A stretch of 64,000 nucleotides of DNA from Roseomonas acroporae (GCF_023223525.1 NZ_JALPRX010000038.1:1-64000); one strand, 5' to 3'. Counted from the first letter of the stretch, positions 8,770 to 18,136 are shown. Translations and numbers: made by a program. Notes: a model not told the origin generated them from the letters alone.

Positions 8770-9241
8770 GACGGCGATCTCCTGAAATCCGGGTCCGGCG
8801 CGCGCCCTTCCCCCCGGGTCTGAATCTTGGGAGACCTGATCTCAGGGGGCCTGATCTCAGGGATGCGGCGAGCACCGAAGGCCGGCGACGTCCGTGATCC
8901 ACGAGGATCGGCGGGACGCCCCGGCGCGGGCGCGCACCTATAGGGAGGGGGCAGGACCGGCGTCAACCACGCGTCGCGCGGAGCGGCCCTGCGGATCGGC
9001 GCGCGCGCCGGGGGGCAGTTGCCGGCCGGCACCACAGCCAGCTTCATGCCGAACTGCGGATCGGCGCGCGCGCGCCGGGGGGCAGCCCGCCCCGGCCGCT
9101 CCCTATTCACTCCCCTCCCGGCACTCCCCTTCCGGCGTCGGGCCGCGGGGGCCGACCCGGCCGGCGGGTGCAAAAAAGCGTGCGGGTGGGGGTTGACCGC
9201 CTTCGGGGCCGCTTGTATTCCCCCGCCCCACGCCGCACCGA
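8770..9241. other. Intergenic region between rpmH and tRNA-Leu
   Basis: About 470 bp between divergent genes, so it should contain the rpmH promoter (minus) and the tRNA promoter (plus). It holds two direct-repeat pairs: CCTGATCTCAGGG twice near 8835-8863, and a ~30-bp unit beginning CTGCGGATCGGCGCGCG at 8989-9018 and again at 9054-9084. No ORF with credible coding character was seen. Confidence 0.6.
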
Positions 9242-9325
<84 letters not shown>

Positions 9326-9465
9326 TTCCCTCCGGGTCCTCTAGACCTCCTCCCGAGGCCTCCCTCCCGGCGCGGTACGGCGCCATGGGCCCGCGGCGCC
9401 GCGACGGCGTCCTGTCTCCCCGGTCGCCGGCCTCCCGAGTTCCTCCGTTGGGGCAGATCCTGTTC

Positions 9466-10101
9466 ATGGCCAACGCCACCGTCCGACTGCACCGGCACGA
9501 CCTGCCGGACGGCCTCGACCTCGGCCCGGTGGTGGCCGTGGACACCGAGACGATGGGGCTCAACCCGCATCGCGACCGGCTCTGCCTGGTGCAGCTCTCG
9601 GCCGGCGACGGCACGGCGCACCTCGTGCAGATCCTGCCGGAATCGCTCGGCGGCCACGGCGCCGACTGCCCGAACCTGAAGGCGCTGCTCGCCGACCCGG
9701 CCCGCGTCAAGCTGTTCCACTTCGCCCGCTTCGACGTCGCCGTGCTGCGGCACGCGCTCGGCGTCGAGGTGGCGCCGGTGCGCTGCACCAAGATCGCGGC
9801 CAAGCTGGTGCGCACCTTCACCGACCGGCACGGGCTCAAGGATCTCTGCCGCGAGCTGCTCGGGGTGGAGATCTCGAAGCAGCAGCAGACCTCGGACTGG
9901 GGCGCCGCCGAACTGACCGGCGAGCAGCTCCAGTACGCCGCCTCCGACGTGCTGCACCTGCACGCGCTCTGGGCCCGGCTGGAGCGGCTGCTGGAGCGCG
10001 AGGGACGGCTGGAACTGGCCGAGGCCTGCTTCCGCTTCCTGCCGGCGCGCGGCCAGCTCGACCTGCTGGGCTACGAGACGCCGGACATCTTCGCTCACTG
10101 A
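9466..10101 (+). CDS. Ribonuclease D-like 3'-5' exonuclease
   Basis: 211 residues from the ATG at 9466. This is a DEDDy-type exonuclease domain: VAVDTETMGL carries the first Asp-Glu pair, the FHFARFDVAVL region the second Asp, and LQYAASDVLHLHALW the YxxxD motif. RNase D trims RNA 3' ends, including tRNA precursors. The protein has only the catalytic domain; full-length RNase D adds HRDC domains, and such short versions are common in alphaproteobacteria. It lies 140 bp after tRNA-Leu. Start chosen at the conserved N-terminus (TVRLHRHDLP); an upstream in-frame ATG at 9385 seems unlikely. Confidence 0.88.
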   Translation: MANATVRLHRHDLPDGLDLGPVVAVDTETMGLNPHRDRLCLVQLSAGDGTAHLVQILPESLGGHGADCPNLKALLADPARVKLFHFARFDVAVLRHALGVEVAPVRCTKIAAKLVRTFTDRHGLKDLCRELLGVEISKQQQTSDWGAAELTGEQLQYAASDVLHLHALWARLERLLEREGRLELAEACFRFLPARGQLDLLGYETPDIFAH

Positions 10102-10546
10102 GTTATTTCCGCGCACTGAGCCTTTCCGGCCATGGCGCGTGTCGACGGGCCGCCGTCCGGCTTCACGCGGGGTTTTCAGAGCCGGCCGCAACGCCCTGTT
10201 TCACGGCGGTTTCCGAGTCGCCGGCCACGGCCATGCGCCGCCTGTCCGCCCGGACATCGCGCCGGGTCGCGCGGCAGGCCCCGCCGGCCTCGCCCGCCCC
10301 GCGCCGACCGGCCGCGCCGCGCGCCCTGCCGCCCGTCCCGCTGCCGGCCATCGTCTGCCCATTGTCAACCCATTGGCCCGGCTGACTTTCCGCGACGGGC
10401 GGCGGGTTTTCCCGGGCCCGGACGCCTCGCAAGGGTCGGCATGCGCGGAACCGTTCCGGTGAAACAAAGCGTTGCGGAGTGGCATGATTCTTGTCGCACC
10501 GCATTGTCGCGTTGACCCTCCTGCGGCCCGGCCCCATACAGGGCTG
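10102..10546. other. Intergenic region upstream of the lpt operon
   Basis: About 440 bp between the RNase D-like gene and kdsD. The stretch 10455-10500 is relatively AT-rich and probably holds the operon promoter, unless kdsD starts at 10484. No repeats or RNA genes seen. Confidence 0.45.
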
Positions 10547-11686
10547 GTGACCCGTTCCCTGCTCCGCGACGCCCCGCTCCCGACCTCGGCCCCGCCGGCC
10601 GACTGGCCCGTCATGCCGGCCGTCCCGCCGGAAGGCGCGCCGGATGCCGACCTGGCGGCGGCGCGTCGCGTGCTGGCCACGGAGGCGGCGGCGCTCGGCG
10701 CCCTGGCGGAATCGCTCGACGGCGCCTTCGGCCGTGCCGTGTCGCTGCTGGCCGGCGCCCGCGACCGGACCCGGGACGGCCGGGGCGGCGCCCGCGGGGA
10801 ACTCCTCGGGGAGCCTCTCGGAGAGCCGGGCGGCCGCGTGGTGGTCTCCGGCATGGGCAAGTCCGGCCATGTCGGCCGCAAGATCGCCGCCACCTTCGCC
10901 TCCACCGGCACGCCGGCGCTGTTCGTCCACCCGGGCGAGGCGAGCCACGGCGATCTCGGCATGGTGCTGCCCGGCGACGTGCTGCTGGCGCTCTCCAATT
11001 CCGGCGAGACCTCGGAGCTGGCCGACCTCGTCGCGCACAGCCGCCGCTTCGCCATCCCGCTGGTGGCGATCACCGGCCGCGCCGACAGCACCCTAGCCCG
11101 TGCCGCCGACGTGGCGCTGGTGCTGCCGGCGGCGCCGGAGGCCTGCCCGATGGGCCTCGCCCCCACCACCTCCACCACGCTGCAGATGGCGCTGGGCGAC
11201 GCGCTGGCCGTGGCGCTGCTGACCCGGCGCGGCTTCACCGCCGCCGACTTCCGGGTGTTCCACCCGGGCGGCAAGCTCGGCGCCAAGCTCTCGCGCGTGC
11301 GCGCCCTGATGCACACGGGCGAGGCCCTGCCGCTCGCCGGGCCGGAGACGCGCATGGACGCCGCCATCGTCGCGATGACGGCCAAGCATTTCGGCTGCCT
11401 CGGCATCGTCGAGGACGGGCGGCTGGTGGGCGTCATCACCGACGGCGACCTGCGCCGCGCCCTGGATGCCGGCGCGGCGGCGGGCGGGCCCGGCGACCTG
11501 CTCGGCCGCACCGCCGCCGAGGTGATGACCCGCGCGCCGCGCACCATCGGCCCCGACCAGCTCGCGGCGGAGGCGCTGCACCTGATGAACGCGCGCAGCA
11601 TCACCGCGCTGTTCGTGGTGGACGCGGCGCAGCGGCCGGTGGGCATCCTGCACGTCCACGACCTGCTGCGGACGGGTGTCGCATGA
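10547..11686 (+). CDS. kdsD: Arabinose-5-phosphate isomerase (KpsF/GutQ family)
   Basis: A SIS domain followed by two CBS domains. It interconverts ribulose-5-phosphate and arabinose-5-phosphate, the first step to KDO for LPS. The SIS part has GKSGHVGRKIAATFASTGTP and the FVHPGEASHGDLGMV segment, then LALSNSGETSEL; CBS domains begin around MHTGEALPL and near EVMTRAPRTI. It heads the lpt operon and overlaps lptC by four bases (ATGA). Start uncertain: GTG 10547 is used; ATG 10484 has a nearby GGAG, and ATG 10613 is closer to the conserved region. An Arg/Gly-rich insertion after residue ~65 is unusual. Confidence 0.9.
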   Translation: MTRSLLRDAPLPTSAPPADWPVMPAVPPEGAPDADLAAARRVLATEAAALGALAESLDGAFGRAVSLLAGARDRTRDGRGGARGELLGEPLGEPGGRVVVSGMGKSGHVGRKIAATFASTGTPALFVHPGEASHGDLGMVLPGDVLLALSNSGETSELADLVAHSRRFAIPLVAITGRADSTLARAADVALVLPAAPEACPMGLAPTTSTTLQMALGDALAVALLTRRGFTAADFRVFHPGGKLGAKLSRVRALMHTGEALPLAGPETRMDAAIVAMTAKHFGCLGIVEDGRLVGVITDGDLRRALDAGAAAGGPGDLLGRTAAEVMTRAPRTIGPDQLAAEALHLMNARSITALFVVDAAQRPVGILHVHDLLRTGVA

Positions 11687-12483
11687 CCCAGGCCGACCTG
11701 ACCCGCGAGGTGCCGGTCCGACGGGGCGCCGTTCCGGCCGCCCGGCACGCGGACGACGACCCGACGCTGCCCCTGCCCGAGCGGATGCCCGACGCGTCCC
11801 GCATGGCCGATGCCTTCGTGACCCCGGCGGCGGCCGGCGGCCGCGCCCGCGACGTGCTCGGCCCCGCGCGCCAGCGCGTGGTGCCGACCCGGCGGCAGAT
11901 GCTGCGCCGGCGCGTGCTGGTGCGCGGCTTCAAGTGGCTGCTGCCGGTCTTCGCCGTGCTGCTGCTCGCCGCCGTGGCGCTGTGGCCCGAGATCGACAGC
12001 GCCGAGGACCGCGGCCGCGTCGCCTTCCGCCGCGTGCTGCAGGTGCGCCCCGACGGCATGCGCGTGGTCAGCCCGCGCTACCAGGGCATCGACGAGCAGA
12101 ACCGTCCCTTCACCGTCACCGCCGCCGTGGCGGTGCAGCCGCCCGGCGACGACAACATCATGGACCTCGAGCGCCCGCGCGCCGACATCCTGATGGGCAG
12201 CGGCGCCTGGGTGCTGATCGAGGCGCGGCACGGCCGCTACGACAAGGCGCGCCAGCATCTCGACCTCTGGGGCGAGGTGACGATCTTCCAGGACGACGGC
12301 ACCCAAATGGTGACCGAGCGCGCCGAGGCCGAACTGGCCGAGGGCTCGGCGCGCGGCGACGCGCCGGTGGCGGCGCAGGGACCGTTCGGCACCCTCACCG
12401 CGGAGGGCTTCGTCCTCACCGACCGCGGCGCCAAGGTGGTCTTCACCGGCCGCGCCCATGCCGTCCTGGAGGGCGGATCTTGA
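11683..12483 (+). CDS. lptC: LPS export ABC transporter periplasmic protein LptC
   Basis: 266 residues. A cytosolic N-terminus precedes one membrane anchor (about residues 86-106, LLPVFAVLLLAAVALWP), then the periplasmic beta-jellyroll domain with GIDEQNRPFTVTA and LTDRGAKVVFTGRAHA typical of LptC. LptC joins LptBFG to the LptA bridge during LPS transport. The ATG overlaps the kdsD stop and the TGA overlaps the lptA start, so the genes are tightly coupled. Confidence 0.93.
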   Translation: MTQADLTREVPVRRGAVPAARHADDDPTLPLPERMPDASRMADAFVTPAAAGGRARDVLGPARQRVVPTRRQMLRRRVLVRGFKWLLPVFAVLLLAAVALWPEIDSAEDRGRVAFRRVLQVRPDGMRVVSPRYQGIDEQNRPFTVTAAVAVQPPGDDNIMDLERPRADILMGSGAWVLIEARHGRYDKARQHLDLWGEVTIFQDDGTQMVTERAEAELAEGSARGDAPVAAQGPFGTLTAEGFVLTDRGAKVVFTGRAHAVLEGGS

Positions 12484-13688
12484 GCCGTTCCGATCCGGCG
12501 CGGCCGCGTCCGGCCGCCCTCGCCCTCGCGCTGCTGCTCGCCGGCCTGCCGCTCGCCGGCGCCATGCCGGCCGCCGCGCAGGGCCTCGACATGAACCAGG
12601 GCGGCCCGGTGGACATCACCTCCACCGACGGCATCGAGTGGCGGCAGGCCGACCAGGTGGTGATCGCGCGCGGCAACGCCCGGGCGATCCGCCAGGGCGT
12701 CACGCTGAACGCCGACCGGCTGCTGGCGCGCTACCGCAACCGTGGTCAGGCCGCCGGGGGCCAGGCTGCCGGGAGCCAGCCCGCGGGGCAGGCGGGCGGC
12801 CAGCCGGCGCAGCCCGCCGGCGCGGCCCAGGGCGCCGCGCAGGGGACCCCGGGCGAGACGCCGCTCTCCGGCAATGCCGAGATCTGGCGGCTGGAGGCGG
12901 AAGGCAATGTCCGTATCGCCTCGGCCACCGACACGGCGCGCGGCGACCGCGCCGTGTACGACCTCGACCAGGCGGTGATGGTGCTCACCGGCCGCGACCT
13001 CTCGCTCACCACGCCGCAGCAGCACCTCACCGCGCGCGATTCGCTGGAGTACTGGCCGCAGCGGCGCATCGCGGTGGCGCGCGGCAAGGCCGTGGTGGTC
13101 ACCAGCGACAACCGCCGCATCGCCGCCGACACGCTGGTCGGCTACTTCCTCGACCAGTCGGCGCCCGCCGCGCCGGGCGCGCGTCCGGCGCCGGGCCAGC
13201 CGGCCGCCGGCGCGCAGCAGCCCGCGGGGGCGCAGCCGGCCCAGGAGGCGCGCGCCACCCTGGCGGCGGGCGGCCCGGTGACGCCGCCCGCCCGCCCCGC
13301 CGCCTCGCCGATCCCCGGCCTCGAAGGCGGCGAGGGCGGCGGGCGGATCGAGAAGGTCGAGGCGTTCGGCAATGTCGAGATCCGCACCGAGACCGACGTG
13401 GTGCGCGGCGACCGGGGCGTGTACAGCCCGGTCACCGGCATGGCGCGGCTGCTCGGCAATGTCCGGATCACCCGCGGCGACAACCAGCTCAACGGCACGG
13501 AGGCCATCGTGAACCTGCGCACCGGCGTCGCCCGGCTGGTCTCCACCCCCGGCCAGCGCGTGCAGGGGCTCGTGGTGCCGCAGCAGGGCGCGGGCGAGGA
13601 CCCGCTGGCCCGTGGCGGCAGCCAGCCGCGCCCGGGCGGCGGCCGGGCCGGGGCGGGCGCCACGGGTACGTCCGGGGCGCCGCGATGA
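12480..13688 (+). CDS. lptA: LPS transport periplasmic protein LptA with low-complexity insertions
   Basis: 402 residues. The likely start is TTG at 12480, overlapping the lptC stop (TTGA) just after a GAGGGCGG stretch; a signal peptide follows (AALALALLLAGLPLAGAMPAAAQG). OstA/LptA repeats start at PVDITSTDGIEW and include EGNVRIAS and FGNVEIRTETDVVRGDRG. LptA monomers form the periplasmic bridge carrying LPS. The protein is about twice the usual size because two Ala/Gly/Gln/Pro-rich stretches interrupt it (about residues 84-124 and 223-283). Its stop overlaps the lptB ATG. Confidence 0.9.
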   Translation: MSRSDPARPRPAALALALLLAGLPLAGAMPAAAQGLDMNQGGPVDITSTDGIEWRQADQVVIARGNARAIRQGVTLNADRLLARYRNRGQAAGGQAAGSQPAGQAGGQPAQPAGAAQGAAQGTPGETPLSGNAEIWRLEAEGNVRIASATDTARGDRAVYDLDQAVMVLTGRDLSLTTPQQHLTARDSLEYWPQRRIAVARGKAVVVTSDNRRIAADTLVGYFLDQSAPAAPGARPAPGQPAAGAQQPAGAQPAQEARATLAAGGPVTPPARPAASPIPGLEGGEGGGRIEKVEAFGNVEIRTETDVVRGDRGVYSPVTGMARLLGNVRITRGDNQLNGTEAIVNLRTGVARLVSTPGQRVQGLVVPQQGAGEDPLARGGSQPRPGGGRAGAGATGTSGAPR

Positions 13689-14572
13689 CCGTGCTGCGGG
13701 CCTTCGGCGCCGCCGCGCCGAACGGGCGCATGGAAGGGCGCCCGGACGGCCCGGCCCCGGCCGGCATGGCCGCCGGGACCCGGCCCGGCCCGGAGGCGGC
13801 GTCCGGGGTATCGCCGGGCGTATCGCCCGGAGCGGCGCCCGGGGCGGCGACCGGCGGGCTGGTCGCGACCGGGCTCGGCAAGCGCTACAAGAAGCGCCCC
13901 GTGGTGCGCAACGTCTCGGTCAACCTCAGGCGCGGCGAGGCGGTCGGGCTGCTCGGCCCGAACGGCGCCGGCAAGACCACGACCTTCTACATGATCACCG
14001 GCCTCGTGCAGCCCGACGAGGGGCAGGTGGTGATGGACGGCCACGACGTGACCATGCTGCCCATGTACCGCCGCGCGCGGCTCGGCCTCGGCTACCTGCC
14101 GCAGGAGGCCTCGATCTTCCGCGGCCTCTCGGTCGAGAACAACATCCGCGCGACGCTGGAGGTGGTCGAGCCCGACCGCGGCCGGCGCGAGGAGATGCTG
14201 GACGCGCTGCTGACCGAGTTCGGCATCGCGCATCTGCGCCGCGCCCCGGCGCTCGCCCTCTCGGGCGGCGAGCGGCGGCGCTGCGAGATCGCGCGCGCCC
14301 TGGCGACGCAGCCCTCCTACATCCTGCTCGACGAGCCGCTGGCCGGCATCGACCCGATCGCGGTCGGCGAGATACGCGACCTCGTCAAGCACCTGAAGGA
14401 CCGCGGCATCGGCGTTCTCATCACCGACCACAACGTGCGCGAGACCCTGGAAATCATCGACCGGGCCTATATCCTGCACGACGGACAGGTGCTGATGGAG
14501 GGCCTGCCGCACGACATCGTCGCGCATGAGGGCGTGCGGCGGGTCTACCTCGGGGAACGATTCAGCCTTTAG
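13685..14572 (+). CDS. lptB: LPS export ABC transporter ATP-binding protein LptB
   Basis: 295 residues from the ATG overlapping the lptA stop. Walker A GPNGAGKT (residues 91-98), the signature LSGGERRR and Walker B ILLDEPLAGID identify an ABC ATPase; GYLPQEASIFRGLSVENNI is characteristic of LptB. It powers LPS extraction with LptFG. The first ~60 residues are a Gly/Ala/Pro-rich extension with SGVSPGVSPGAAPGAATGG, not found in typical 240-residue LptB proteins. Confidence 0.95.
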   Translation: MTVLRAFGAAAPNGRMEGRPDGPAPAGMAAGTRPGPEAASGVSPGVSPGAAPGAATGGLVATGLGKRYKKRPVVRNVSVNLRRGEAVGLLGPNGAGKTTTFYMITGLVQPDEGQVVMDGHDVTMLPMYRRARLGLGYLPQEASIFRGLSVENNIRATLEVVEPDRGRREEMLDALLTEFGIAHLRRAPALALSGGERRRCEIARALATQPSYILLDEPLAGIDPIAVGEIRDLVKHLKDRGIGVLITDHNVRETLEIIDRAYILHDGQVLMEGLPHDIVAHEGVRRVYLGERFSL

Positions 14573-14583
14573 GAAAGATCGGC

Positions 14584-16146
14584 ATGGTGGTGCTCGCCCC
14601 ACGCCTGGACCTGCGTCACTCCCAGTCCCTGGTGATGACGCCGCAGCTCAGGCAGGCGATCAAGCTGCTGCAAAGCTCCAACCTCGAAGTCACCGCCTTC
14701 GTCGAGGAGGAGTTGGAACGCAACCCGCTGCTGGAGCGCGACGAGCGGGAGCCGCTGTCGGGTGACCTGGGGCCGCCCGAGGCCGGCGGCGCCCTTCCGG
14801 GCAGCTCGGTGTTCGAGCCGCCGCCGCAGACCGGCGATGCGCCCGAGCCCGCCGACTGCCTCGCCATCGCCACCTCCGGCGAACTCCCGCCCGAGGCGGC
14901 GGAGCCGCTCGACGTCGCCGACTGGAGCAACGTCTACGAGAGCGAATCCGGGCAGGCCGGCGGCGAGTACGGCCGCGGCGGCCGCGCCGACTTCGCCGAC
15001 GACCTCTCCGGCGTCGAGGACCTCGCCGCCGCCGGCCGCACCCTGGCCGAGCTGCTCGGCGAGCAGATACGCCTCTCCTTCGAGGACCAGCGGGACCGGC
15101 TGATCGCCGCCCACCTCGTGGCGCTGCTCGACGCCGCCGGCCGCCTGTCCGCCGAGACCGCCGCCATCGCCGAGGCGCTGGGCTGCGACCCGGCGCGGGT
15201 CGAGATGATCCGGCTGCGCATGCAGCGCTTCGAGCCGGTCGGGCTGTTCTGCCGCTCCCTGCGCGAATGCCTCGCCGTGCAGCTCGCCGAGCTGAACCGG
15301 CTCGACCCCGCCATGGCGACGCTGCTCGACAACCTGGAGCTGCTCGCCCGGCGCGAGCACCGCACCCTGATGCGGCTCTGCGGCGTCGATGCCGAGGACC
15401 TCGCCGACATGGTGGCCGAGCTGCGCCGGCTCGATCCCAAGCCGGGCGCCCGCTACGACCAGGCGCCCACCCCGGCCGTGGTGCCCGACGTGCTGATGCG
15501 CCGGGCGCCCGGCCGCGAGACCGGCCGCACGCCCGAGGAAGGCGACCCCTGGCTGCTGGAGCTGAACCCGGAGACCCTGCCGCGCGTGCTGGTCAACCGC
15601 GGCTTCTTCGCCCGCGCCCAGGTCGGCGCCCGCACCCGCGAGGACAAGGCCTTCCTGGCCGAGCAGCTCCAGAGCGCCAACTGGCTGGTCAAGAGCCTGG
15701 AGCAGCGCGCCAACACCATCCTGAAGGTGGCGGCCGAGATCGTGCGCCGGCAGGACGCCTTCTTCCGCCACGGCATCGGCCACCTGCGGCCGCTGATCCT
15801 GCGCGACGTCGCCGAGACCGTGGCGATGCACGAGAGCACCGTCAGCCGCGTCACCTCCCACAAGTACATCGCGACGCCGCGGGGAACCTTCGAGCTCAAG
15901 TACTTCTTTACAACCGCGATCGCCGGCACGGGCGGGGAGACGCACAGCGCCGAGGCGGTGCGGCATCGCATCAGGGCGATGATCGACGCCGAGGCGCCGG
16001 CCGACATCCTCTCCGACGACGCGATCGTGGAGCGGTTGCGTCAGGAGGGCGTGGACATCGCCCGCCGGACGGTGGCCAAATACCGCGAGGCGCTGCGCAT
16101 CCCGAGTTCGGTGCAGCGCAAGCGGGAGAAGGCCGTCCCGGCCTGA
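14584..16146 (+). CDS. rpoN: RNA polymerase sigma-54 factor
   Basis: 520 residues. Region I (RLDLRHSQSLVMTPQLRQAI) is complete and is followed by an acidic linker, the core-binding region and the DNA-binding part with the HTH (ESTVSRVTSHKYIATPRGT) and the RpoN box ARRTVAKYRE (493-502). RpoN directs transcription from -24/-12 promoters activated by enhancer-binding ATPases. Located 11 bp after lptB and before hpf, a very conserved order. The glnK promoter in this window is a probable target. Confidence 0.96.
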   Translation: MVVLAPRLDLRHSQSLVMTPQLRQAIKLLQSSNLEVTAFVEEELERNPLLERDEREPLSGDLGPPEAGGALPGSSVFEPPPQTGDAPEPADCLAIATSGELPPEAAEPLDVADWSNVYESESGQAGGEYGRGGRADFADDLSGVEDLAAAGRTLAELLGEQIRLSFEDQRDRLIAAHLVALLDAAGRLSAETAAIAEALGCDPARVEMIRLRMQRFEPVGLFCRSLRECLAVQLAELNRLDPAMATLLDNLELLARREHRTLMRLCGVDAEDLADMVAELRRLDPKPGARYDQAPTPAVVPDVLMRRAPGRETGRTPEEGDPWLLELNPETLPRVLVNRGFFARAQVGARTREDKAFLAEQLQSANWLVKSLEQRANTILKVAAEIVRRQDAFFRHGIGHLRPLILRDVAETVAMHESTVSRVTSHKYIATPRGTFELKYFFTTAIAGTGGETHSAEAVRHRIRAMIDAEAPADILSDDAIVERLRQEGVDIARRTVAKYREALRIPSSVQRKREKAVPA

Positions 16147-16410
16147 TCCGCGACGCCGGCCCTCCGTGGCGGCCGCCGCGGCGGCCGGGGCAGCCTTCCG
16201 CGAAGCATCCGGCACTCCCGGGCATGGGCCCGGGGGCCTGAGCCGGGTGACGGAACGGCCCGCCGGCCGCCAGCAGGCCGGTCAGGGCCGCGGCGGCGGC
16301 CGGCGACCACGGAAGCGCCCGCGAGAGGCGCGCCGCGCGGCCGGCAGGCCGTCGGAAAAGGCACCGGACGGCCGACTGGCCGTCGGGACAAGGCAAGGAG
16401 GTCCGCGTCT

Positions 16411-17058
16411 ATGCAGATCACGGTGTCCGGTAAGCAGGTCGAGACCGGGGACGCCCTCAAGGCGCATGTGTATGACGGGCTGGAGAACGTGGCCCGCAAG
16501 TATTTCGACCACGCGCTGGAAGCCCACGTCACCTTCCGCCGCAACAAGTCCTTCTTTGCCTGCGACATCAACATGCAGGCCGGCCGCGGCCTGTTCATGC
16601 GCGCCGAGGGCGAGGCGGCCGACGCCCACCGTGCCTTCGAGGTCGCGGCCGAGCACCTCGGCAAGCGCCTGCGCCGCTACCGGCGCCGGGTGAACGAGCA
16701 CGCCCGCAGCACCGCCGAGCGCGAGCGCCCCGAGGTCGGCATCCAGTACGTGCTGCAGCAGGAGCAGGAGGCGGCCGAGCTGCCCCCCGAGGTGGCGCTG
16801 GACGGCGCGGAGGCGCCGGCGGCGGCGGATGGCGGCGCCAACGGCCATGCCGCGCCGGATCACGGGGCGGACCATGGCGCGATCATCGCCGAGACGCCCA
16901 CCGAGATCGCCGTCCTCAGCGTGGGCGAGGCGGTGATGCACATGGACCTCGCCGACATGCCGGTGCTGATGTTCCGCAACCGGCTGAGCGGCGTGTTCAA
17001 CGTGGTGTACCGTCGGCCGGACGGGCATGTCGGCTGGATCGACCCCTCGGCCCGCTAG
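16411..17058 (+). CDS. hpf: Ribosome hibernation promoting factor, long form
   Basis: 215 residues. The N-terminal S30AE domain (MQITVSGKQVETGDALKAHV to about residue 100) binds the 30S decoding region. The C-terminal domain (about 155-212: AVLSVGEAVMHMDLADMPVLMF, then DGHVGWIDP) drives 100S dimer formation, marking the long form. A Gly/Ala/His-rich linker joins them. An AAGGAGG-like site precedes the ATG. It follows rpoN after 264 bp, as in many proteobacteria. The TAG stop is part of a repeat border. Confidence 0.95.
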   Translation: MQITVSGKQVETGDALKAHVYDGLENVARKYFDHALEAHVTFRRNKSFFACDINMQAGRGLFMRAEGEAADAHRAFEVAAEHLGKRLRRYRRRVNEHARSTAERERPEVGIQYVLQQEQEAAELPPEVALDGAEAPAAADGGANGHAAPDHGADHGAIIAETPTEIAVLSVGEAVMHMDLADMPVLMFRNRLSGVFNVVYRRPDGHVGWIDPSAR

Positions 17059-17548
17059 AGCATTTTCAAGCTGAGCGTCCTCGCTCAGCGGCTCGGAAAA
17101 TGCGCCGGATCAAAGGCTAGAGCCGTTCCGGCCTGACCGCATCAGGCCGGCGCGGTCCCAGCCTTTTGGTCTTTCGCATTTTCCGAGTCGCCGGGTGAGG
17201 ACACCCGGCTTGAAAATGCTCCGGGGCGGAACGCGATCCCAACCGGGTTGCGCTCTGCTCCGTTCCATCGTTCTTCCGGGCAGCCTCACCTGATCGGCCG
17301 GTTCCACCGATCGGGACCCGCCCTGGAACCGTTCCGGTCCCCGATCCGGCGCATTCTCCGAGTCGCCGGCCGGGGACACCCGGCTTGGCATCGCGCCCCG
17401 GGCAGGCGCGTCGCCGCGCCCCCGTGCTTCCTGGCGGGTCGCCTAGAGCCGATCCAGCCTGACTGTATCAGGCCGGAACGGCTCTAGCCTTTGATTTTTC
17501 GCATTTTCCGAGCCGCTGAGCGAGGACGCTCAGCTTGAAAATGCTCTA
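17056..17548. repeat. Cluster of modular palindromic repeats (modules A, B, D)
   Basis: This whole gap consists of repeats. Module A (CATTTTC hairpin) lies at 17056-17104, 17177-17222 and 17500-17548, with a degenerate copy near 17350-17398. Module B (GAGCCGTTCCGGCCTGA and its inverted half) lies near 17117-17155 and 17443-17487. A module D-like hairpin (ATCCCAACCGGGTTGCGCTC) is near 17230-17262. The outer borders CTAGAGC provide the TAG stops of both hpf (plus) and the DUF3576 gene (minus). Confidence 0.85.
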
Positions 17549-18088
17549 GCGCGCCGCCGACTGGCTGCGCAGCTCGCGGGCCCGGGCCAGCACCTTGTCC
17601 TCGAGTTCCGACCCCGTGGCGTTGGAGACGGCGGCATCCAGCCACTGCCCGCCCCGGCGAACCTGCCGGAACACGGTGATCCGGATCCCGTCGGAGCGCA
17701 GCTGGCGCCCCAGCACGTAGGCGGTGGCCTTGAAGCGCTCGTCGGGCGTGCTGGCCGGCGAGTACCAGTCGGTGATGATGACGCCGCCGAAGGGATCGGC
17801 CGAGGCGAGCGGCATGAAGGAGAGCGTGTCGAGCGTGGCGCGCCAGAGATAGGCGTTCACCGCGAGGCCGGGGCCGGCGGCCGCGTCCTGCGCCTGCCGG
17901 GAGCGGTCGGTGCCGAACAGCACGATGCCGCTGCTCTGGAGCTGGTTGCCGATCTGCTGGGCACGGGCACGACGGCTGTCGTCGCCGTAGTCGCTCATGT
18001 TGTTGGCGCGGGTGTTCTCGCTGCTCCCGCAGGCCGCGAGGGCGGGCAGGGCGATTGCGAGCGCGAGCAGGGGGAAGGGGCGGGCCAT
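17546..18088 (-). CDS. DUF3576 family lipoprotein
   Basis: 180 residues. The N-terminus is a lipoprotein signal peptide with lipobox LAAC (MARPFPLLALAIALPALAAC), so the mature protein should be lipid-anchored. The remainder (GTDRSRQAQDAAAGPGLAVNAYLWRA, DPFGGVIITDWYSP) matches the alphaproteobacterial DUF3576 family, which is of unknown function. Transcribed after the porin gene, 105 bp away, with a terminator between. The stop TAG comes from the repeat border. Confidence 0.85.
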   Translation of the reverse strand: MARPFPLLALAIALPALAACGSSENTRANNMSDYGDDSRRARAQQIGNQLQSSGIVLFGTDRSRQAQDAAAGPGLAVNAYLWRATLDTLSFMPLASADPFGGVIITDWYSPASTPDERFKATAYVLGRQLRSDGIRITVFRQVRRGGQWLDAAVSNATGSELEDKVLARARELRSQSAAR

Positions 18089-18136
18089 GGCCGCGCCTCT
18101 ATAGGCGTCCCCTCCGGCGGATCAAGGGGCAAAACG

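Noticed and set aside
10480-10495. Sigma-54-like sequence TGGCATGATTCTTGTC upstream of kdsD
   Set aside because: Two mismatches at important bases, and it overlaps a plausible kdsD start (ATG 10484), so it is not a credible promoter without mapping.
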